DNA from: Streptomyces humidus
GTDB taxonomy: Bacteria; Actinomycetota; Actinomycetes; Streptomycetales; Streptomycetaceae
Assembly: GCF_014649655.1 (NCBI RefSeq)
Contig: NZ_BMTL01000023.1
Span: 1 to 64,000, forward strand
Direction: 5' to 3'
DNA: 64,000 nt
The translations under genes were made by a program, and so were the position numbers. Below, one piece after another: positions 44,842 through 51,925 of this stretch; the stretch's first letter is position 1; every line of letters begins with the position of its first letter. The notes under the pieces were generated by a model. It ran no database searches. It was not told the origin of the DNA and saw nothing but the letters and a program-made list of their open reading frames with translations.

Positions 44842-45149
44842 CACCGCGGCCCCCGGCCCGGCGGCGGCGCGAGGTTCCCGGAGCTGGAGCCGGTTCCCCC
44901 GCCGGGGCCGCCGCCTGCGGTTCGACGTCGGCGACGTCGGCGAGATCGGCCTGCCCGAAGGCGGCGAGGGGAGCGCGTGCCCCGGCGTGCCGCACGCCGT
45001 GACGGGCTGCGTGCCCCGCCGCACGGGCCGGGGCGCACCCCCGTTCCCGGGCGCGCACTCGTTCCGGGGCGGGCGCACGTTCCGGGGCGGGCGCACGGCG
45101 ATCGTGCCCGCGACGCGGCGCCCGTGTCGGCCCCCGGGCGACGACGGCG
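44842..45149. other. Intergenic region with 18-bp tandem repeats
   Basis: No gene seen between the convergent SDR and STAS-ANTAR genes. Two identical 18-mers (GTTCCGGGGCGGGCGCAC) lie at 45061-45078 and 45079-45096, with a diverged third at 45043-45060. GC-rich inverted segments near 44850-44920 may act as terminators. Confidence 0.5.
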
Positions 45150-46001
45150 TCAGCGGTCGGCCCGGGCTGTCCCGCCGCCCCGGGAGGCCGCGGCCGTCTC
45201 CGATCTGACTCTGGCGACCGCCGCGGCCACCTCGTCGTGCACCGTGCCCACCGGCCGACCGTCCTGCACGGCAAGGACCAGGTCCCCCGCGAGGCGGTGC
45301 AGCCGGGCCCCGGCGTTCGACGAGGCCAGGGACAGCACCCGCCAGGCCTCGTCGACGCCCAGGCCGAAGGACGCCATGAGGATGCCGCGGGCGAGGTCGA
45401 TCACCGGGCGGGTCTGCATCGCGCGCCGCAGACGCACGACCTCGACGCGCAGATCGCGCACGACGTCTTCGTCGAGAGCGTCGGCGGCGGGGGCGGGGGC
45501 GGAGCATGCCTCGGCGGTGGGGGCGGAGGTATCGGCGGTGGGCACGCGGGCGTCTGCCGCGGGGGTGGAAGGCGTGGGGGCGGAAGCCGTGGAGGCCGAG
45601 GCGGGAGCGCCGAACAGGGTCCCGGTGCCGGTCAGGTCCAGCAGGCGCCGCACCGCCGGGCTCACCGTGTGCACGGCGACCGTCTTGCCCTCCCGCAGGC
45701 CGCGCTCACGTGCGCCGAGCAGCACGTTCAGGGCGGCGCAGTCGCAGAAGGCGACTCCGTCGAGTTCGAGGTCGACCCCGCCCACCGCGGCGCCCAGAGC
45801 TCCGTACAGAGCCCGCTCCAGCTGTCCGGTCGACTCCAGGTCGAGTTCTCCCCGTAGCGCGACGACGACGCGGTCGCCCTCGGGACGTACGCGGATCACG
45901 ACACCGGTGGCGGGCCGAGGCTGACGGGCGGCGCCGATCGTCTCCGCTCCCGAGCCGCCATCCACGCCTCCGGCGTTCGCGTCATGGACAGGTTCCGGCA
46001 T
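45150..46001 (-). CDS. STAS-ANTAR two-domain regulator
   Basis: 283 residues. A STAS domain (about 30-125; VVALRGELDLESTGQLERAL and GVAFCDCAALNVLL, where the usual phospho-acceptor Ser position reads DCAALN) is joined by an Ala/Pro/Thr-rich linker (about 130-180) to an ANTAR RNA-binding domain (about 185-245; RPVIDLARGILMASFGLG). STAS proteins take part in partner switching with anti-sigma kinases; ANTAR binds paired hairpins to antiterminate transcription. The ATG at 46001 has GGGAGG before it; ATG 46025 is less good. The Cys in place of the usual Ser/Thr in the STAS loop is notable. Possible partner: the anti-sigma ATPases of this strain. Confidence 0.85.
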   Translation of the reverse strand: MPEPVHDANAGGVDGGSGAETIGAARQPRPATGVVIRVRPEGDRVVVALRGELDLESTGQLERALYGALGAAVGGVDLELDGVAFCDCAALNVLLGARERGLREGKTVAVHTVSPAVRRLLDLTGTGTLFGAPASASTASAPTPSTPAADARVPTADTSAPTAEACSAPAPAADALDEDVVRDLRVEVVRLRRAMQTRPVIDLARGILMASFGLGVDEAWRVLSLASSNAGARLHRLAGDLVLAVQDGRPVGTVHDEVAAAVARVRSETAAASRGGGTARADR

Positions 46002-46090
46002 GACCGCCTCCCGGTCACTCCACATGTCACCACCAGAGTCGCCCTGCGCCGATCACACGTCAACCAAAACACGAAATGAAGTTCCGGTTT

Positions 46091-46126
46091 TTGTATACGT
46101 GAAACCTCGGCCATACGATTGCCTCA
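46091..46126 (+). promoter_or_regulatory. Promoter predicting a leaderless transcript
   Basis: TTGTAT (46091-46096), exactly 17 bases, then TACGAT (46114-46119). The ATG of the next gene begins seven bases after the -10 element, where transcription should start, and no ribosome site is seen. This predicts a leaderless mRNA. Confidence 0.7.
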
Positions 46127-46473
46127 TGGACGGGGTGCCCGAGTCACACAACGGATGGACGTTCCTCACCAACCACGCGCGCGTGCTCGCCGCCATCGCG
46201 GACGACAACAGCGTCCGCATCCGGGACATCGCCGCGCACTGCCGGCTCACCGAGCGAGCGGTGCAGAAGATCATCGCCGACCTGGAGCAGGACGGCTATC
46301 TCTCCCACACGCGGGAGGGACGCGGCAACACCTACCGCATCGAGCCCGAGAGGGTGCTGCGTCATCCCGCCGAGGCAGGACTGAGCGTCGCGGCGCTGCT
46401 CTCACTGCTCGCCCAGGACGAGGCGGCCCGCAGCCGACGCCCCACAACCGGGAGGGACCGCCGACGAACCTGA
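46126..46473 (+). CDS. Winged-helix (MarR-like) DNA-binding protein
   Basis: 115 residues. A helix-turn-helix with wing at about residues 15-75 (VRIRDIAAHCRLTERAVQKII followed by GYLSHTREGRGNTYRI) and a short basic tail. It resembles the small stand-alone winged-helix regulators common in Streptomyces (wHTH_MarR / PadR-like). The start at 46126 is favoured because the promoter just upstream would give a leaderless message; the frame continues upstream to 46000, but those residues lie inside the promoter. It is divergent from the STAS-ANTAR gene and may control it. Confidence 0.8.
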   Translation: MDGVPESHNGWTFLTNHARVLAAIADDNSVRIRDIAAHCRLTERAVQKIIADLEQDGYLSHTREGRGNTYRIEPERVLRHPAEAGLSVAALLSLLAQDEAARSRRPTTGRDRRRT

Positions 46474-46707
46474 ATCGCCTCGCCGTCCACGCTCCGACCA
46501 GCGGCGCGACGGCGGGCGAGAGACGAAGGTCACGACTACGTATCGGACATTTAAGACCTCAATCTTCACGCCAGGCACACAAGTTGGCTAAGTTGACGCC
46601 AGGCCGTTCGACTGCCCTTCAGGGCAGAGGGCTTGAGGCGCCCGCAACAGGGGTCGCCCGGATTCCGCCGACCACGCGCGGCGGAGCACGGAAGGAGTAC
46701 GTCTTCC

Positions 46708-48648
46708 ATGGCGACGGATCGCAGCCCGCGCTCCCCAGGCAACAGCGACGAGCCGAGTCGGGCGGAGATCCAGCAGCGGGTCAGCTCGCTCTACGACCGG
46801 GCCGAGAGCGACACGGGCAACTACAACGCGACACGCGCCATGTCGGGCCGCTCGCGCAGGACGTCCGGCTCCGTCGCCGACGGCGGACGCCGCACGTCCG
46901 ACGCCTCGCTCGACGCGGTGGCCCGCCAGTGGTTCGACAGGGCTCGCGACCGGGTCGGACCCACCGTCCCCGCCGTGCTGCCGGCCGATCGGATGCCGGC
47001 TCCGGCGCCCCGGTCGGCCGGATCCTCGGAGCGCTCCGGCGACAGCGCCGTGATACGCGAGCTGGAGGCAGCCGTCCGGCGGGGTACGGAGTCCACCGGA
47101 CGCGCGGTCGCCGCGCTGCCCGCGGTGCCCGGGCCCCGTCAGGGCGAGCCCAAGGCGCTGGCGCCCGCCCCGGCCGCCCTTCCTGCTCTTCCGGCCGCCC
47201 CGGCCCCTTCCACCCCGGCCGTCTCCGCCCAGGCCGCCGCCGCGCCCCCGGACCGGCAGGCCTCGCTCAAGAGCACCAAGGAGCGCAACGGGCGGAAGCT
47301 CACCGCGGCCCGGGACATCCTGGCCCGCGCCGTCGCCCGCGCCGCGCCGGCCCTGCCCGCGCCTGCTCCCGCTCCCGCTCCGGCAGCCGTCGCCACGGCC
47401 GTCCTGCCGGTGGTCGAGGCGCGGCCGGCCGAGGCTCAGCCGGTGCAGCAGCCCTGGGACACCGCGGAACAGCAGGCGTTCCGGGCGGAGATCACGGCCG
47501 CGTGGGCAGGACGGCCCGCCGCCGCCACCGGCCCAGCCGCAGCCACCGGCCCAGCCGCAGCCGGCGGAGCGGACGCGCTCCTCACCTCGACGGGCCAACT
47601 CGGCATCGTCACACCGACGTCGGGCTTCGCCGCACCGGCGGCCGACCTCGGCGCACCGGCGCCGGGCTTCGCCGCACCGGCGCCGGGCTTCGCGCCGGCC
47701 GAGGCCGCTCTCGTCGTGCCCGCCCCCGCCGCGGCTCCCGATCAGTTCATGCCGGATCCGGGCGTCACGACACCGCAGGCCGGCTACCCCATGCCGGAAC
47801 CCGGCCTGCGCGCGCGGGAGTCCGGCATCCTGACGCCCGACGCCGGGACCGGCGGCCTCACGGTGACGACCGGCTACCCGGCTTCCGAACCGGCCCTGTC
47901 CGCCGCCGCGTCCGGCTACCCGATGCCCGAGTTCGGCCTCCCCGCGGCGGACTCGGGCATCCAGGCGCCCGGTGTCGGCGCGTTCACGGCCACCCCCGGT
48001 CACCCGGCCTCCGGTCCGGTCGTCGCCGCACCGCCGCTCGGCTACGCGGGGCCCGAACTCCCCTTCCCGGCACCGGAGTCCGGCTTCTCCGTGCCCGCCG
48101 GGGCGTCCCCCCCGAGCCACCCGGCCGCAGAACTCGGCGCCACGGTTCCGGCATGGGACGTGGTGACGGTCGGGTCCGGATACCCGGCCCCCGTCGGTCT
48201 GGCGGCCCCCGCAGCCCCGCTCCCGGCAGCCGTCCCGCCGGTCGCGGCCCCGCGCGACGTGACGACCCGCACCACCGGCACGGCGTACCTGACGAAGGCG
48301 GACAAGGCGCTCGCCTTCGCCCGGGCACAGGTGGGCAGACCGTGCGTGTGGGGAGCCACGGGGCCCGAGTCCTACGACTGCTCCAGCCTCACCCAGGCCG
48401 CTTGGCGGGCCGCCGGCGTGACCCTGCCGCGCTCCGCTCTCGACCAGGCGAAGGCGTTCACCCGGATCAGCCTGGCGGAGCTGCGCCCGGGCGACCTCGT
48501 CTTCTTCTTCGACGACCTGAGCCACACGGGGCTGTGCACGGGCGACGGCATGATGATCCACGCGCCGGGGCCGGGCGCGCCCATCCGCGAGGAGGCGATC
48601 CTCCCGTTCGGGGAGGGCGCGCTGCGCGGCGCCGTCCGGCCCGCCTGA
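46708..48648 (+). CDS. NlpC/P60 (C40) peptidase with long Pro/Ala linker and no signal peptide
   Basis: 646 residues. A charged N-terminal part (about 1-140) starts MATDRSPRSPGNSDEPSRAE and has no hydrophobic stretch. A very long Ala/Pro/Gly-rich middle (about 140-525) contains degenerate repeats such as PAPGFAAPAPGFAPAE and GYPMPEPGL/GYPASEPAL. The C-terminal NlpC/P60 domain (about 530-646) has Cys558 in YDCSSL, His606 in SHTG and His618 in MIHAP, so the catalytic set is complete. Such enzymes cut peptidoglycan stem peptides outside the cell; here the export route is unclear. The ATG at 46708 has GGAG upstream. The 46474-46707 leader includes an AT-rich stretch (46535-46595) likely holding the promoter. 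Confidence 0.82.
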   Translation: MATDRSPRSPGNSDEPSRAEIQQRVSSLYDRAESDTGNYNATRAMSGRSRRTSGSVADGGRRTSDASLDAVARQWFDRARDRVGPTVPAVLPADRMPAPAPRSAGSSERSGDSAVIRELEAAVRRGTESTGRAVAALPAVPGPRQGEPKALAPAPAALPALPAAPAPSTPAVSAQAAAAPPDRQASLKSTKERNGRKLTAARDILARAVARAAPALPAPAPAPAPAAVATAVLPVVEARPAEAQPVQQPWDTAEQQAFRAEITAAWAGRPAAATGPAAATGPAAAGGADALLTSTGQLGIVTPTSGFAAPAADLGAPAPGFAAPAPGFAPAEAALVVPAPAAAPDQFMPDPGVTTPQAGYPMPEPGLRARESGILTPDAGTGGLTVTTGYPASEPALSAAASGYPMPEFGLPAADSGIQAPGVGAFTATPGHPASGPVVAAPPLGYAGPELPFPAPESGFSVPAGASPPSHPAAELGATVPAWDVVTVGSGYPAPVGLAAPAAPLPAAVPPVAAPRDVTTRTTGTAYLTKADKALAFARAQVGRPCVWGATGPESYDCSSLTQAAWRAAGVTLPRSALDQAKAFTRISLAELRPGDLVFFFDDLSHTGLCTGDGMMIHAPGPGAPIREEAILPFGEGALRGAVRPA

Positions 48649-48671
48649 GAGGGCCGGCTCGCCGACGTGCC

Positions 48672-48845
48672 TCAGCGCGCCGCGGAGCGGGCCCGCGCCT
48701 GAGCTCGTCCGGCGTTGTTGTAGGCGCGCAGGAGGAGTTTGGAGACGGCGCAGGGCGACATGTCGAAGTGACACTGACGGCAGGTGCGCGCATGCTCCTC
48801 GTAGGCGGCGCGGGACTCCTGCAGAGCGTCCTCGGGAGTGGGCAT
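48672..48845 (-). CDS. Small cysteine-containing protein
   Basis: 57 residues. The centre reads HARTCRQCHFDMSPC, with three Cys and two His, which could bind a metal ion; the rest is helical with Leu-rich and Arg-rich parts (SKLLLRAYNNAGRAQARAR). The ATG at 48845 has GGAGGA at good spacing. Not recognised as a named family. Convergent with the P60 gene and divergent from a methyltransferase. Confidence 0.7.
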   Translation of the reverse strand: MPTPEDALQESRAAYEEHARTCRQCHFDMSPCAVSKLLLRAYNNAGRAQARARSAAR

Positions 48846-48979
48846 GGGGGTCCTCCGAACGGAACGACGTTTGACAGAACGGCGGTTGACGGGAACGACG
48901 GCTGCCGAGGCGTGGCTACTCACCAGTAGGTTCCACGTCGAGAGGATTGGATCATGTTACTCACGGTAGTGAAAAACGC

Positions 48980-49648
48980 ATGAGCGGAACCGCACGTCAC
49001 GACAGGGGGACCGACTTGACGGACGACGCCGGCGGGCGCGCGGCACGGGTGTTCGACGCGCTGGGTCCCGCGTACGAGACGGCCTTCGCGCACTCCGAGG
49101 CGCACCGCAGGTCGCTGGAGTGGCTGCTCGGACGACTCGCGCCGGGCAGCCGCGTACTGGACGTGGGAAGCGGTACGGGACGGCCGACCGCCGAGACCCT
49201 CGCCCGGGCGGGCCACGAGGTGCTGGGCGTCGACGTCTCCCCCGTGATGGTGGAGCTGGCCGCCCGGCAGGTGCCCGAGGCGCAGTTCCGCTGCGTCGAC
49301 GTCCGCGAACTTCCTTTGGCGGAAGGCTCGTTCGACGCCGTCTGCGTGTACTTCTCGCTGCTGCAGCTGGACCGCGCACAACAGGCCGGCCTAGTCGGCC
49401 GGCTCGCGCGCGCTCTGCGGCCCGGGGGCAGCCTGGTGCTGGCGACGGTGCCGCTCGACGTCGAGGGCGTCGACGCCCTCTTCATGGGGCAGCCCGTGCG
49501 GGTGACCAGCTTCGCCGGCGAGGCACTCGTCGACCTGGTCACCCGGGCGGGTCTGACCGTGCTGGCCGAGGAGAACGTGCTGTTCACCCCCAGCCATCCC
49601 GAGGCCGTGCCGGAGCCGCACCTCTTCCTCCACTGCGGCAGGCGGTAG
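48980..49648 (+). CDS. Class I SAM-dependent methyltransferase
   Basis: 222 residues with the Rossmann methyltransferase motifs: VLDVGSGTGRPT (motif I, about residues 59-70), LGVDVSPVMV (motif II, about 81-90), SFDAVCVYFSLLQL (motif IV) and LRPGGSLVLATV (motif VI). Small-molecule type; substrate unknown. The start at 48980 has only a weak ribosome site; a TTG at 49016 with AGGGGGA upstream is possible. Confidence 0.85.
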   Translation: MSGTARHDRGTDLTDDAGGRAARVFDALGPAYETAFAHSEAHRRSLEWLLGRLAPGSRVLDVGSGTGRPTAETLARAGHEVLGVDVSPVMVELAARQVPEAQFRCVDVRELPLAEGSFDAVCVYFSLLQLDRAQQAGLVGRLARALRPGGSLVLATVPLDVEGVDALFMGQPVRVTSFAGEALVDLVTRAGLTVLAEENVLFTPSHPEAVPEPHLFLHCGRR

Positions 49649-49716
49649 ACGACGAGCCGCAGTGGAGGAAGGCGGCAAGCGGCGCGGCAGGCGGCAGGTC
49701 CGGACGGCAGAGTCGC

Positions 49717-50292
49717 TCAGTACCGCACGACGCGGGCGGCGAGCCCCGCGACCAGCGCGGCCGAGCCCGTGCCCAGCAGGGCTCCAGCCACCACGTCACC
49801 CGGGTAGTGCACGCCGGTGTGGATCCGCGAGTAGCCCACCGCGCACGCAAGCAGCCCCAGGGGGAGAGCCGCGACCGGCAGCGCCGGGCCCACGGCGGCC
49901 GCGAACGCCACGGCCGAAGCGGTGTGTCCGGACGGGAACGACGCGGATTGCGGCATCGGCACATGCCGCCCCGGGAACGGCGAGTCCTCGGCACGATGCG
50001 GACGCGGGCGGCGCACCAGCTTCTTTCCGAGCAGGTTGGCGGACGCCGAAGCGACGCCTATGGCGGCGACGCCGAGCACGGCGGCCCTGCGCGGGCGGCC
50101 CCCGCGCAGGACCAGCGCGGCGGCGACCGCGAAGGACAGTTTGGAGTGGTCGGCGGCGGCCGACAGCCGGCGCAGCGCGGTGTCCAGAGTGGGCGTCCTG
50201 GTGACGGTGACCGCCTCGTACAGGGCCTGGTCCAGCGTGACGAGGTCACCGACCAGACTCCGGGCGGAAAGCTTCGGGCGGCGGTCAGACAT
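49717..50292 (-). CDS. PAP2-family membrane phosphatase
   Basis: 191 residues with about five hydrophobic helices and the three acid-phosphatase motifs KKLVRRPRP (K-x6-R-P), PSGH and SRIHTGVHYPGDV. It should hydrolyse a lipid phosphate such as phosphatidic acid or undecaprenyl pyrophosphate at the membrane. The second of two adjacent ATGs (50292) is chosen because AAGGAGG, lying within the end of the upstream kinase gene, is then at six bases. The two reading frames overlap by eight bases, so kinase and phosphatase are coupled. Confidence 0.88.
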   Translation of the reverse strand: MSDRRPKLSARSLVGDLVTLDQALYEAVTVTRTPTLDTALRRLSAAADHSKLSFAVAAALVLRGGRPRRAAVLGVAAIGVASASANLLGKKLVRRPRPHRAEDSPFPGRHVPMPQSASFPSGHTASAVAFAAAVGPALPVAALPLGLLACAVGYSRIHTGVHYPGDVVAGALLGTGSAALVAGLAARVVRY

Positions 50293-51676
50293 CATAGGCC
50301 TCCTTGACGGTGCGGGGGTCGGGACGGCCGAGCGCGAGGCGGAGGATCCGCCGCCAGTCGACCGTGGGGGGAGCGTAGGCGGCGCCGGGACGGTGCCGGG
50401 GCACTCTGACCCGCAGCGCGGCGGGCCGTACCGTGCAGACGACGGGGGTGGCCAGTTCGAGAGCCTCGCCGTCGACCGCCACCGCGATGCGCTCCCGGTC
50501 GGCCTCGACGACGACGCGCCGTGAGGTCACGGAGGTGATGCCGCCCGCGCGCTCGCCGAGCAGCGCGATCTCGGCCGCCTGGGCAGCGCCCTCGACCCGG
50601 ACGCCGATCACTCCGAGCAGGCCGGCGTCCAGCCGCGGGCGACGGCCGCCGCCCAGCGGATCGGCGCGGGCGTAGGCGTTGTTGCTCACCAGGAGGGCCT
50701 GCGGGGCGTGCATCTCGGTGTCGTCCGTGCGGACGTGCAGCACCGGGGCGGAGTCGCCCTGGAGCAGGTCGGGCAGATGGTCGAGGGCGGTCGCGGCCTT
50801 GGCGTCGCGGTAGTCGGGGCTCTGCACTATCTCCGCGTACGCCCCGAAGGAGACGGTGTTGACGAAGGCGCGTCCGCTGACGTCGCCGAGGTCCACGCGC
50901 AGTTCGACGCCGTTGGTGAGGGCGTCCAGGCTACGGACGGGATCGGCACGGTCGAGGCCCAGGTCCATCGCGAAGTGGTTGCGGGTACCGGCGGCGACGA
51001 CCAGGAACGGCACGTCGTGTTCGGCGGCAACGGCGGCGACCAGCGCCTGGGTGCCGTCGCCGCCCGCGACGCCGAGCAGGTCCGCGCCCCCGGCGACGGC
51101 CCGGCGGGCCTCCTCCGCCGGGTCGGTGTAGACGTCGTCGGCCCCGAGCACGATCACCCGGGCGCCGAGCGCCTCCGCGCGCTCGACGAGACGGTGTTTG
51201 ACGACCTTGCCTCCGCCCGAGCGCACGTTCATGATCAGCACCGGACGGCGCGGCGGCGGGGTCCGACGACCGTGCGTGCCCTTGGGACGGCGCACGCTGC
51301 GCAGCGAGGCGCGGGCCGAGGCGAGGCCCCCCGCCCACAGCGCGAGGGCGCCCACCGCCACCGGCCACAGACCGGACAGCGCGTACAGCACCATGACGCC
51401 CACAGGCGCGGTCACGGCCAGCAGACCGCCCACCAAGCGGGCCCCGCCCCGGTGCGCCAGCATCCACCACACGCCCGCCCCGGCGAGTGCGAGGAGCGCG
51501 AACCCTGCGAGCAGGATCAGCCAGCCGCCTCCCCCCGCGCCCACCACTACCACCGCCGCGCAGCCGGCGACCAGCACCAGGGCGAGCCGGGCCCAGCCTC
51601 GCGCGCGGGCGACGGCGTCCAGCTGCGCCGGGCCGACGTGCGGCAGCGGCCATTTCGTTCTGCGTCTCTCGTTCAC
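50285..51676 (-). CDS. Diacylglycerol kinase-type lipid kinase with N-terminal membrane helices
   Basis: 463 residues. The N-terminus holds about four hydrophobic segments (about 20-110). A DAGK catalytic domain follows (about 140-450) with NVRSGGGKV and the nucleotide motif GVAGGDGTQ, then VAAGTRNHFA. It phosphorylates a membrane lipid alcohol (diacylglycerol, sphingosine-like or unknown). The GTG start at 51676 is tentative; the frame runs upstream to 51868. It is coupled with the PAP2 phosphatase downstream, an apparently opposing reaction. Confidence 0.85.
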   Translation of the reverse strand: MNERRRTKWPLPHVGPAQLDAVARARGWARLALVLVAGCAAVVVVGAGGGGWLILLAGFALLALAGAGVWWMLAHRGGARLVGGLLAVTAPVGVMVLYALSGLWPVAVGALALWAGGLASARASLRSVRRPKGTHGRRTPPPRRPVLIMNVRSGGGKVVKHRLVERAEALGARVIVLGADDVYTDPAEEARRAVAGGADLLGVAGGDGTQALVAAVAAEHDVPFLVVAAGTRNHFAMDLGLDRADPVRSLDALTNGVELRVDLGDVSGRAFVNTVSFGAYAEIVQSPDYRDAKAATALDHLPDLLQGDSAPVLHVRTDDTEMHAPQALLVSNNAYARADPLGGGRRPRLDAGLLGVIGVRVEGAAQAAEIALLGERAGGITSVTSRRVVVEADRERIAVAVDGEALELATPVVCTVRPAALRVRVPRHRPGAAYAPPTVDWRRILRLALGRPDPRTVKEAYDV

Positions 51677-51872
51677 CGTGCGCCCGCCATGCTCCGTGGC
51701 TCCCTGTTGTGCGTCGACAGCGCTGACGATCTCGGTCAATTGTCCACGGGACGGCACCCTGATGTGACCGCGGTCCCGCTGTCGAGGCCGCCGCGTAGCC
51801 CCGAGGCCGGGTGGCCGTGTGGCCGGGTGGCCGGGTGGCCGTGTAGGGGACGTCCCCGCAGGGAGCACACGG

Positions 51873-51908
51873 ACGGGGGCCCGTCGGCAGTCTCCGACGG
51901 GCCCCCGT
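51873..51908 (-). terminator. Terminator after the DUF1996 gene
   Basis: Fifteen bases (51873-51887) pair perfectly with 51894-51908 around CAGTCT, 18 bases beyond the DUF1996 stop codon on the minus strand. Nearby, 51811-51843 repeats the 8-mer GTGGCCGG/T about four times. Confidence 0.85.
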
Positions 51909-51925
51909 GGTCGTGCGACCGGAGG

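Noticed and set aside
46474..46707. c-di-AMP riboswitch before the C40 peptidase gene
   Set aside because: Expected by analogy with other Streptomyces cell-wall hydrolases, but I could not match the conserved core; only short stems are visible.
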